A DNA stretch of 64,000 bases, taken from the NCBI RefSeq assembly GCF_004346925.1, contig NZ_CP031167.1:3492001-3556000 (forward strand), read 5' to 3'. Positions 11,661 through 19,006 of the stretch are shown piece after piece; position 1 is the stretch's first letter; every line of letters begins with the position of its first letter. This DNA is from Stenotrophomonas sp. ASS1. GTDB taxonomy: Bacteria > Pseudomonadota > Gammaproteobacteria > Xanthomonadales > Xanthomonadaceae. Below the pieces are notes generated by a model that saw only the letters and a program-made list of their open reading frames with translations, ran no database searches and had not been told where the DNA came from. Position numbers and translations under genes: made by a program.

Positions 11661-11768
11661 GGGCCGGTCGGGATGGGCTGCGCAGGACACGCCGTAAACC
11701 CGTCCCTGGGGGCTCGATGGCGCCATCCATGGCGCCAACGGTCCTGCGCAGCCCATCCCGAACGGCCC
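11661..11768. repeat. Compound palindromic element, copy B (divergent arms)
   Basis: Outer arms 11661-11688 and 11741-11768 pair over 28 nt with two mismatches. Their sequence differs strongly from the arms of the other copies, while the inner part again contains a hairpin (ATGGCGCCATCCATGGCG...). Arm pairing is conserved although the sequence is not. Confidence 0.7.
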
Positions 11769-12002
11769 CTGACAGTTTCCTGCGCGTGCCAGCCACGGAA
11801 GAGAATCAAAAGATCAAAAGCAAAGGCAGGCTCTCGTTGTTGCGCCGAGCCCATGCTCGGCTGCTGTACGCGAAGCCTCTCAGCCGAGCATGGCTCGGCT
11901 CTACAAGAACAATTCGATCATTTCCAAGCTATCCACGCATGGCGTGGATCTACTGTGTCGACCAAGGTCGACACCTACCAACAGCAGCGATGATCTGTCG
12001 AA
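11769..12002. repeat. Non-coding repeat region with four SMAG hairpins
   Basis: No gene is seen between the permease start and poxB. SMAG-like palindromes lie at about 11845-11869 (imperfect), 11883-11904 (GCCGAGCATGGCTCGGC type), 11931-11953 (ATCCACGCATGGCGTGGAT type) and 11956-11978 (GTCGAC type); the last three are in minus orientation. Confidence 0.8.
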
Positions 12003-12104
12003 GGCGGGGTGGGTCCGGTTGCGGGGGCGTGAGCGCCATGGATGGCGCGACCGAGCTTACATGGATGTACTTGCAGCGTCCCCCGCAACCGGACCCACCC
12101 CGCC
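12003..12104. repeat. Compound palindromic element, copy C
   Basis: Perfect 25-bp inverted arms (12003-12027 and 12080-12104) around a 52-bp centre that holds the hairpin GCGCCATGGATGGCGC. On the minus strand it is followed by TTCGACAGATCATCGC and the SMAG at 11956-11978. Confidence 0.85.
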
Positions 12105-12136
12105 ATCCCTCAGAAACCTGCTCCTGCTGTTGGTGT

Positions 12137-12186
12137 TGCCGGCCAGCGGCCGGCACTACCGCGGGTGCAGGGCGCAGCCCTGCATC
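12137..12186. repeat. SMAG hairpin plus GCAGGGC palindrome downstream of poxB
   Basis: A minus oriented SMAG (12137-12159, GGCCGG type) is followed by the palindrome TGCAGGGCGCAGCCCTGCA, which recurs at 60669-60686. It lies directly downstream of the poxB stop. Confidence 0.75.
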
Positions 12187-12196
12187 AACCAACCCC

Positions 12197-13915
12197 CTAC
12201 TTCTTCAGGAAGTTGTCCACCAGCAGATGCTTCACGTCGTCGAAGCGGCCGTTCAACACCGCCTTGGCCGCATACAGCGCGGTACCGGCCACCTGCTTGG
12301 CCTCGATCTGCGGCGGCATCACCAGTTCAGCGCGGCTGGTATGCACATCCAACAGCGCCGGGCCGCGCTGCGCCAGGAAGTCCTGCACCGCCTCCTCCAG
12401 ATCCTCGCTGCGGGTCACCGTGCGTCCGTGGAAGCCGATCACCTCGGCCAGGCGGCCGAAGTCCGGGTTCTTCAGGTCGGTGTAGTTGTCCAGCAGCCCC
12501 TCCACCTTCTGCTCCAGCTCGACGAAATTCAGCGAACCGTTGTTGAACACCACCACCTTGATCGGCAGATTCTCCTGTACCGCCGTCAGCAGGTCGCCCA
12601 GCAGCATCGCCAGGCCACCATCGCCGGACAGCGAGATCACCTGCCGACCCGGGAACGCCTTCTGCAGGCCCAGTGCCTGTGGCATCGCGTTGGCCATCGT
12701 GCCGTGCAGCAAGCTGGTCAGCGTGCGGCGGCGGCCGTTGACACGGATGTGGCGCAACACCCACACCATCGGCGAGCCGCCGTCGGCGGTGAACAGCGCA
12801 TCGTCGCTGGCATGCTTCGACAGCAGCGCGGTCAGGTGCTGTGGATGGATCAATTCGCCTTCACCCGGCTGTTCTTCTTGTTCGCGCTTCTTCAGTGCCT
12901 TGTCACGGCGCTCGAGGCACTCGTCCAGGAAACTGCTGTCCTCGCGCGGCGGCAGCATCGACAGCAAGGCGTCCAGCGTCGGCGCGATATCACCGACCAC
13001 GCCAAGGTTCACCGGATGGCGGCGGCCGAGGTGGCTGCCATCGCGGTCGACCTGGATGATCGTGGCCTTGTCCGGATAGAACTGGCCCCAGGCGAAATCA
13101 GCGCCGAGCAGCAGCAGCGTGTCGCATTCCATCAGCGTGTGGAAGCCGGATTCGATGCCGAAGATGCCGGTCATGCCCATGTTGTACGGGTTGTCCGGCT
13201 CGACGAAATCCTTGGCGCGCGAGGTGTGCGCCACCGGCGCCTGCAGGCGCCGGGCCAGTTCCAGCAGTTGCGCGTGCGCGCCCTGGCAACCGGCACCAGC
13301 GTAGACACCAATGCGCTTGCCCTGCCCCAACAACTCGGCGATACGATGCAGTTCCGCGTCGGAGGGACGCAGCACCGGCTGGGTGTAGTGCACCGAGAAC
13401 GGCACATCGTGCTTCACCTCGGCCTCGCTGATGTCAGCCGGCAGGATCACTACGGCGACGCCGCGACGGCTGATCGCGGCCTGGCAGGCCAGCGCCACCA
13501 CGCGTCGTGCCTGTTCGGCACTGTGCACCTGCTCGCAGAACACCGTGCAGCTGCCATACACCGCCTTGAAGTCCACTTCCTGCGGGAACTCCATGCCCAG
13601 CTCGCTGGTGACGATCTGGCTGGCGATCAACACCATCGGCGCGCGGTTGCGATTGCTCTCGAAGATGCCATTGATGAAATGCAGACCTCCCGGGCCGCAG
13701 GAGCCAGCACACGCAGTCAACTGGCCGCTGACCAGCGAATCCGCGCCTGCGGCGAATGCGGCCACTTCCTCATGCCGTACGTGCACCCAGGCGATCTCGC
13801 TGCCATGCATCGCATCGGTCACATGGTTGAGCGTATCGCCCACGATGCCGTAGCAACGGCGGACACCGGCCTGCTGCAGGGCGTCCACCACGATTTCGGC
13901 CACGCGCTTGCTCAT
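12197..13915 (-). CDS. poxB: Pyruvate:quinone oxidoreductase (pyruvate oxidase)
   Basis: A 572-residue ThDP- and FAD-dependent flavoenzyme that oxidises pyruvate to acetate and CO2 and passes electrons to ubiquinone at the membrane. The N-terminal pyrimidine domain has the catalytic glutamate in HVRHEEVAAFAAGADS. The middle domain carries FAD-binding features. The C-terminal pyrophosphate domain has the metal-binding stretch SGDGGLAMLLGDL...NNGSLNFVELEQ. The tail (about 550-572) is amphipathic and basic, as in lipid-activated PoxB. The ATG at 13915 (MSKRVAEIVV) is chosen because homology starts there. It stands alone, flanked by SMAG repeats downstream and a large palindrome upstream. Confidence 0.88.
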   Translation of the reverse strand: MSKRVAEIVVDALQQAGVRRCYGIVGDTLNHVTDAMHGSEIAWVHVRHEEVAAFAAGADSLVSGQLTACAGSCGPGGLHFINGIFESNRNRAPMVLIASQIVTSELGMEFPQEVDFKAVYGSCTVFCEQVHSAEQARRVVALACQAAISRRGVAVVILPADISEAEVKHDVPFSVHYTQPVLRPSDAELHRIAELLGQGKRIGVYAGAGCQGAHAQLLELARRLQAPVAHTSRAKDFVEPDNPYNMGMTGIFGIESGFHTLMECDTLLLLGADFAWGQFYPDKATIIQVDRDGSHLGRRHPVNLGVVGDIAPTLDALLSMLPPREDSSFLDECLERRDKALKKREQEEQPGEGELIHPQHLTALLSKHASDDALFTADGGSPMVWVLRHIRVNGRRRTLTSLLHGTMANAMPQALGLQKAFPGRQVISLSGDGGLAMLLGDLLTAVQENLPIKVVVFNNGSLNFVELEQKVEGLLDNYTDLKNPDFGRLAEVIGFHGRTVTRSEDLEEAVQDFLAQRGPALLDVHTSRAELVMPPQIEAKQVAGTALYAAKAVLNGRFDDVKHLLVDNFLKK

Positions 13916-13975
13916 CGGATACATCCTCGAACGGGGGAACACCCGAGGCTAGACCTGATGAAGTGATGCTTCCGC

Positions 13976-14045
13976 AAAAAAAGGGGACGGAGGGAATTAA
14001 GTCGTTAACGGCACAAACGACTTAATTCCCTCCGTCCCCTTTTTT
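13976..14045. repeat. Long REP-type palindrome between poxB and a convergent-side gene
   Basis: A near-perfect 30-bp inverted repeat (A-run, GGGGACGGAGGG, AATTAAGTCGTT) with an 8-nt loop, flanked by A and T tracts. A second copy, with GGGGATTAAGTCG in place of GGGAATTAAGTCG, lies at 22164-22230. Its T-run could also end transcription on either strand. Confidence 0.8.
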
Positions 14046-14047
14046 CT

Positions 14048-14905
14048 TCAATCGTTGACGTTGATCCAACCTTCCACCGCGCCCAGCTTCGGATTGCGGT
14101 AGCGCAGCTTCATCCAGCCATCCTGTTCATTCAGCATTTCCACACGGTCGCCCTGTACCAGGTAACGCTTGGTGCTGGATGCGCCGGGCCGATCGAACAG
14201 GAACAACCGCGCTGGCACCACGGTGGCCTGCTGGCCACGTAGCGGCCCGTCGGGCGGTGCGCCCAGGCCATCGGCGATGGCGCTCTCCAGTACACGACCG
14301 GCGGGATCATAGGTGCGCCAGACCGCCAGCGGACCCTGCTCGTCAGTCTGTTCCCATTGCAACGCGGCGTTCAACGTGTCGCCCAGCATCAGCACGCTCT
14401 CGCTGCGGTAGAGATAGAGCTTCGCACCTGTAAACCGGTACTGGTCGGCGTACCACATCGGGCCGCTACGGCAGCTGCTGGTCAGGGTTCGAGTGGCAGC
14501 ATCCACGCTCAACCCCATCAGGTCACCGCAGCTGTCCTTGCCGTGGGTGTCGGCCTGCAGCGCGCGGAACCCAGCACTGGACGGATCGAAACGGTACACC
14601 GTCACCGCTTCGTTGACCATGCCCACCGAGGCGCGCGCGACCAGTTCCGGGTAGCCATCGAAATCGACATCTTCGAGAGACCATCGCGAATTGCCGTCGG
14701 CATCCGCCGCACCCGCCAGCGTCTGGCGCTTGCCTGACGGTGACAGCTGCACTGCGATGCTGCCGTCCTGCTGGGGATCGGCATGCGCCTGCACATGCGC
14801 GGCCACCTGGAAGCGTAGCGTTTCGCTATCGTCCCCACGCGCCTGCGCCGTCGGTGCCAGCACACCTGCCAATACCAGGCCCAGCAGGCATTCCCTGTAG
14901 TTCAT
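14048..14905 (-). CDS. Secreted XAC2610-like protein with C-terminal SH3-type segment
   Basis: A 285-residue protein with a signal peptide (LLGLVLAGVLAPTAQA). The middle region holds the acidic motif LEDVDFDGYPEL, resembling the calcium-binding loop of XAC2610-related proteins; in Xanthomonas, XAC2610 neutralises a lysozyme-like secreted effector. The last ~70 residues (YLVQGDRVEMLNEQDGWMKLRY...GWINVND) look like a bacterial SH3 domain. A periplasmic lysozyme-inhibitor or immunity-like role is inference. GGGAG precedes two adjacent ATGs; 14905 has the better spacing. The next gene upstream on the same strand starts 519 bp before, with a 36-bp intergenic gap. Confidence 0.65.
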   Translation of the reverse strand: MNYRECLLGLVLAGVLAPTAQARGDDSETLRFQVAAHVQAHADPQQDGSIAVQLSPSGKRQTLAGAADADGNSRWSLEDVDFDGYPELVARASVGMVNEAVTVYRFDPSSAGFRALQADTHGKDSCGDLMGLSVDAATRTLTSSCRSGPMWYADQYRFTGAKLYLYRSESVLMLGDTLNAALQWEQTDEQGPLAVWRTYDPAGRVLESAIADGLGAPPDGPLRGQQATVVPARLFLFDRPGASSTKRYLVQGDRVEMLNEQDGWMKLRYRNPKLGAVEGWINVND

Positions 14906-14941
14906 CATTGCTCCCTGCGGCACCGCGGCGGCACCTTCAAC

Positions 14942-15424
14942 TCAGAACGATACCTCGACCGCCTGCCGCGACCACAGCACCGATTGATGCTTGGTCTGCT
15001 GCTTCCACGCCAGGCGGATGGCTTCGATATCGGCACGGCGCTGCGGGGTGTCCTCGTGCAGCACCACCAGCACCTTGGTGCGCAGGCGGTTGGGCGCGGC
15101 ATCACCGCGGAACAGCCATTGGCCATAGGCATCGAACACGGTCAGGCCATCCGGGAAGCGCGGGGTCACTTCCTTGTCCAGGAAAGTGCGCCACTGCGCA
15201 TCGCTGATGGTGTCGGCCTGCGGGCGATTGCCAGCGCCCTGCTCTTCACCCACGCCGAAGTACAGCTCGCTGCGCACCCAACCGTGGCCGGCGGACGGGC
15301 GTGCGGCATCACCCTTCAGTTCGGCGGTGGTGGCCGTGGCATAGGCGCTGGGCGCCTGAGAGGACAGGCTGGCGCAGCCACTGGTGGCCAGCAGCACGGC
15401 GAAGACGAGGCCAAGGTGTTTCAT
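14942..15424 (-). CDS. DUF3574 family lipoprotein
   Basis: A 160-residue lipoprotein. The signal sequence MKHLGLVFAVLLATSGC has a lipobox with the acylated cysteine at residue 17. The body contains RSELYFGVGEEQGAG, FLDKEVTPRFPDGLTVFDAYGQW and VLVVLHEDTPQRRADIEAIR, the DUF3574 pattern. Function unknown. The start at 15424 coincides with the beginning of the signal peptide. It lies upstream of the XAC2610-like gene on the same strand (36 bp apart), so the two may be co-transcribed, and is divergent from the TonB receptor gene. Confidence 0.75.
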   Translation of the reverse strand: MKHLGLVFAVLLATSGCASLSSQAPSAYATATTAELKGDAARPSAGHGWVRSELYFGVGEEQGAGNRPQADTISDAQWRTFLDKEVTPRFPDGLTVFDAYGQWLFRGDAAPNRLRTKVLVVLHEDTPQRRADIEAIRLAWKQQTKHQSVLWSRQAVEVSF

Positions 15425-15547
15425 CGGTACAGCTCCGGGGAAGGGGGACAAGGCGAGCCGGCAGCGTACAGCGCCACCGGTCCGGCGTGCTGATGCCAAC
15501 GGGGCATCAACTCATGCCGGACCGGCAGGGACTTGCATCGGCACCGG

Positions 15548-15570
15548 CCATCACGCGAAGATAATATATC
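15548..15570. promoter_or_regulatory. AT-rich imperfect palindrome upstream of the TonB receptor
   Basis: GCGAAGATAATATATCGCTTC is the only AT-rich patch in the divergent gap. It is an imperfect dyad, read as GCGATA-TAT-TATC on the other strand. It could be an operator for a metal regulator or simply the -10 region; this is inference. Confidence 0.25.
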
Positions 15571-15638
15571 GCTTCATCCGGATGGATGTAAGTGAAACTA
15601 TCTCCCCCTTCCCCGTCGTCGTTGTTGCTGGAGCCCCC

Positions 15639-18074
15639 ATGTCCATCCGCCTGCCCGCGTCGCCGCTCGGCCTCGCCATCGCCCTCGCGCTTTCCTCCAC
15701 CGCCGTCCCGGCTCTGGCCCAGGACGCTACCAACCTCGACACCGTGATCGTCACCGGCACCCGTGCCGCCGACCGCACCGTGCTCGAATCCACCTCGCCG
15801 GTGGATGTGCTCACCGCCGAGGACATCCGCAAGGCCGGCGTGGTCAACGGTGAGCTGGGCAGTGCGCTGCAGGCCCTGCTGCCGTCGTTCAACTTCCCGC
15901 GCCAGTCCAACTCCGGCGGCGCCGACCACGTGCGCGCCGCACAGCTGCGTGGCCTGTCGCCGGACCAGGTGCTGGTGCTGGTCAATGGCAAGCGCCGCCA
16001 CCACACCGCGCTGGTGAACACCGACAGCAAGATCGGCAAGGGCACCACGCCGGTCGACTTCAATTCGATCCCGGTCAGCGCGATCAAGCGCATCGAAGTG
16101 CTGCGCGACGGCGCCGGTGCGCTGTACGGCTCCGATGCGGTGGCCGGCGTGATCAACGTGATCCTCGACAACGGCGGTGACGGCGGCGAGATCGAGGCCA
16201 GCTACGGTGCCAACCACACCGACCTCAAGCCGATCGGCCGTACCCTCACCGACGGCCAGACCGGCAACTTCAGCGCCAAGGTCGGCACCTCGCTGGGTGA
16301 GGACGGCGGCTTCCTGCGTGTCGGCCTGGAGTACAAGCACCGCAACGGCACCAACCGCGCCGGCTTCGACCAGATTCCGCCGTGGGACCAGACGCCGGAC
16401 AACCTGGCGCTGCAGGGCAAGCGCAACTACGTGCTGGGCGATGGCAAGAGCAAGGACATCAACCTGTGGCTGAACACTGAGATCCCGGTGGGCCAGACGT
16501 CGACGTTCTACGCGTTCGGCACCTTCAACCAGCGTGATACCGAAGGCGCGAACTACTTCCGCTACCCCGATGGCGATGCCAACTGGAAGCAGGTCTATCC
16601 GAACGGTTACCGGCCGATCTCCGAAGGCGAGAACCGCGACGTGCAGGCCGTGGCCGGCGTGCGCGGCCAGTGGGGTGAATGGAGCTACGACGGCAGCCTG
16701 GATTACGGCCAGAACGACTTCACCTACCGCCTGCGTGATTCGCTCAACGCGTCGCTGGGCCCGACCAGCCCGACCCGCTTCAAGACCGCCGACTACGAAT
16801 ACGCACAGACCGTGGGAAACCTCGATCTGAGTCGTGTGTTCACCCAGAGCGACAGCATCAGCCACACCCTGGGCCTGGGCGTGGAAGCACGCCACGAGCG
16901 CTACCAGACCCGTCCCGGCGACCCGGCCAGCTACGCCGCCGGCCCCTACACCGATCGCCCGACCGGCTCGCAGGCCGGTGGCGGCCTGACCCCGCAGGAT
17001 GCGGCGCGGCTGTCGCGCGACGTGGCCAGCGCCTACGCCAGCCTGTCCAGCCAGTTCGGCGAGAAGTTCTCCACCGATCTGGCCGCACGCTACGAGCACA
17101 ATGACGACTTCGGCGGTGAACTGACCGGCAAGCTCGGCCTGCGCTATGAATTCACCCCGGCGTTCGCGCTGCGCGGTGCGATCTCCAACAACTTCCGCGC
17201 GCCGTCGCTGGCGCAGATCGGCTACGAATCCACCTCCACCGGCTACAACGCCGGCGGACAGCTGGTGCAGGGCCGCCTGCTGTCGGTCAACAATCCGATC
17301 GCACGCGGCCTGGGTGCGCAGAACCTGAAGCCGGAAAAGTCGATCAATACCTCGCTGGGCTTCACCAGCCGCATCGGCGAGCACTTCGACCTGTCGCTGG
17401 ACTTCTTCCAGATCGACATCGACGACCGCATCGCGCTGTCGGAGAGCATCACCGGTGATGCGCTGACCGACTACGTCGCCGCCAACTACGGCGTCAGCGG
17501 CCTGCAGAGCGCCAGCTTCTTCGTCAACGCCGCCGATACCCGCACCCGCGGCGCCGAGCTTGTCACCAACTGGCGCCAGTCGCTGGGCGATGGCCAGCTG
17601 CTGCTGACCGGCACCTATGCGTACACCAAGACCACGCTGAAGAACGTGCTGGCCACGCCGGCGCAGCTGCGTGCACTGAACCCGGACTACGTGCTGTTCG
17701 GCATCGAAGAAACCAACACGCTCACCGATGCTACGCCGCGTACGCGTGGCAGTTTCTCGGCCGCATGGAGCAACGACCACTGGTCGCTGAGCACCCGCGT
17801 GAACCGCTATGGCAGCGCCACCCGCGTGTTCAACTTCGGTGATGGCTACATCCCGCGCCAGACCTACCAGGCCGAATGGCAGCTGGATGCGGAAGTGGAG
17901 TACCGCATCACCCCGCAATGGAGCGTGGCCATCGGCGGCCAGAACCTGACCGACAACTACCCGGATCGATCCAACAGCGATATCCACTACTTCGGCAACC
18001 TGCCGTACGACGTGCTGTCGCCGATCGGCAGCAACGGCGCGTACTACTACGGCCGCGTCCGCTATACGTTCTGA
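15639..18074 (+). CDS. TonB-dependent outer-membrane receptor
   Basis: An 811-residue receptor importing an unknown ligand across the outer membrane with TonB-ExbBD energy. It has a signal peptide (SPLGLAIALALSSTAVPALAQ), a TonB box (LDTVIVTGTRA), a plug domain (about 45-160; QLRGLSPDQVLVLVNGKRRH, IEVLRDGAGALYGSDAVAGVINV) and a long beta-barrel ending in YYGRVRYTF with terminal Phe. The ATG at 15639 follows GGAG; the upstream in-frame ATG at 15582 lacks a site. No siderophore or sugar genes are adjacent, so the ligand is unresolved. Confidence 0.9.
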   Translation: MSIRLPASPLGLAIALALSSTAVPALAQDATNLDTVIVTGTRAADRTVLESTSPVDVLTAEDIRKAGVVNGELGSALQALLPSFNFPRQSNSGGADHVRAAQLRGLSPDQVLVLVNGKRRHHTALVNTDSKIGKGTTPVDFNSIPVSAIKRIEVLRDGAGALYGSDAVAGVINVILDNGGDGGEIEASYGANHTDLKPIGRTLTDGQTGNFSAKVGTSLGEDGGFLRVGLEYKHRNGTNRAGFDQIPPWDQTPDNLALQGKRNYVLGDGKSKDINLWLNTEIPVGQTSTFYAFGTFNQRDTEGANYFRYPDGDANWKQVYPNGYRPISEGENRDVQAVAGVRGQWGEWSYDGSLDYGQNDFTYRLRDSLNASLGPTSPTRFKTADYEYAQTVGNLDLSRVFTQSDSISHTLGLGVEARHERYQTRPGDPASYAAGPYTDRPTGSQAGGGLTPQDAARLSRDVASAYASLSSQFGEKFSTDLAARYEHNDDFGGELTGKLGLRYEFTPAFALRGAISNNFRAPSLAQIGYESTSTGYNAGGQLVQGRLLSVNNPIARGLGAQNLKPEKSINTSLGFTSRIGEHFDLSLDFFQIDIDDRIALSESITGDALTDYVAANYGVSGLQSASFFVNAADTRTRGAELVTNWRQSLGDGQLLLTGTYAYTKTTLKNVLATPAQLRALNPDYVLFGIEETNTLTDATPRTRGSFSAAWSNDHWSLSTRVNRYGSATRVFNFGDGYIPRQTYQAEWQLDAEVEYRITPQWSVAIGGQNLTDNYPDRSNSDIHYFGNLPYDVLSPIGSNGAYYYGRVRYTF

Positions 18075-18086
18075 TTCATCAGTCCG

Positions 18087-18162
18087 GTAGTGCCGGCCGC
18101 TGGCCGGCAACCTCAGGGTGCATCCAGGGACCATGACGGTGCCGGTCAGCGGCCGGCACTAC
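18087..18162. repeat. SMAG pair, facing (18087-18109 and 18140-18162)
   Basis: A + and a minus GGCCGG-type GTAG hairpin 30 bp apart, just after the TonB receptor stop. Same geometry as at 9834-9909. Confidence 0.85.
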
Positions 18163-18220
18163 CCAATCCGTAGCCTGCCCTCGACCCCACGTACACGCCC
18201 GCGCTGGCAAGCTGGGCGTC

Positions 18221-18979
18221 ATGGCTGAACCGCTCCCCCTGCGTCCGCCACCGCCATTGCTGGATGACGCCTGCGCGTTGTTCCTCGATGTCGACGGCAC
18301 CCTGATCGAATTCGCTGCACGCCCGGATGCCGTGCAGTTGCTGCCGGATGTGCGTGAAGCCATCGGCCGCATCAGCGACCGCCTGGAAGGTGCCGTGGCA
18401 CTGGTCAGTGGTCGCCCGCTTGAGCAGCTGGATCAACTGTTCGCTCCCCTGAAATTGCCCGCCGCCGGCCTGCATGGCCACGAACTGCGCGGCGAAGACG
18501 GTCGCGTCCTGCGCGACGAACACGACGACGACACCGCCGAGTGGCTGCACGCGCTGCACCAGCAGGCGATGCGCTTCGCCCATGGCCATCCCGGCGTGCT
18601 GGTGGAAGACAAGGGCGTCGGCCTGGCGCTGCATTGGCGCGGTGCGCCGCACGCGGCAAGTGATGTGCGCGCCTTCGCCGACCGCCATGTGCGTGGCCGT
18701 GCCAGCTACCGCCTGCAGCCCGGCGACCATGTGGTCGAATTCGTTCCCGTCGGCACCGACAAGGGCCGTGCCGTGCGCCGGATGATGCAGTACCTGCCGT
18801 TCCGCGGCCGCCTGCCGGTGTTCCTCGGCGATGACCTGACCGATGAGTTCGGCTTCGACGCCGCCAATGGCCAGCATGGCTGGAGCGTACTGGTGGGCGA
18901 ACGGGAACCCAGCAAAGCCGTGTTCGCGCTGCCCGACATACGCAGCGTGCACGCCTGGCTGCGTGAGAATGCCTATTGA
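18221..18979 (+). CDS. otsB: Trehalose-6-phosphate phosphatase
   Basis: A 252-residue HAD-superfamily enzyme that removes phosphate from trehalose 6-phosphate. Motif I is FLDVDGTLIEF (nucleophile Asp23, general acid Asp25), motif II lies in LVSGRPLEQL, and the metal-binding motif IV is FLGDDLTDEFGFD. All are at expected spacing for OtsB. It is the first gene of a cluster with the GH15 gene (27 bp downstream) and otsA, giving a compact trehalose operon for osmotic and desiccation stress. Gene order otsB first, synthase last, with a hydrolase between, differs from the enterobacterial otsBA pair. Confidence 0.92.
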   Translation: MAEPLPLRPPPPLLDDACALFLDVDGTLIEFAARPDAVQLLPDVREAIGRISDRLEGAVALVSGRPLEQLDQLFAPLKLPAAGLHGHELRGEDGRVLRDEHDDDTAEWLHALHQQAMRFAHGHPGVLVEDKGVGLALHWRGAPHAASDVRAFADRHVRGRASYRLQPGDHVVEFVPVGTDKGRAVRRMMQYLPFRGRLPVFLGDDLTDEFGFDAANGQHGWSVLVGEREPSKAVFALPDIRSVHAWLRENAY

Positions 18980-19006
18980 CCCGGCCACCCCACGGCCGCA
19001 ACCGAG

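Noticed and set aside
11717..13966. 749-codon + frame opposite poxB
   Set aside because: Shadow of poxB that also spans repeat DNA.
15507..18134. 875-codon minus frame opposite the TonB receptor; also 891 codons opposite GH15 (18146-20821)
   Set aside because: Antisense shadows of well-supported genes; no domains.
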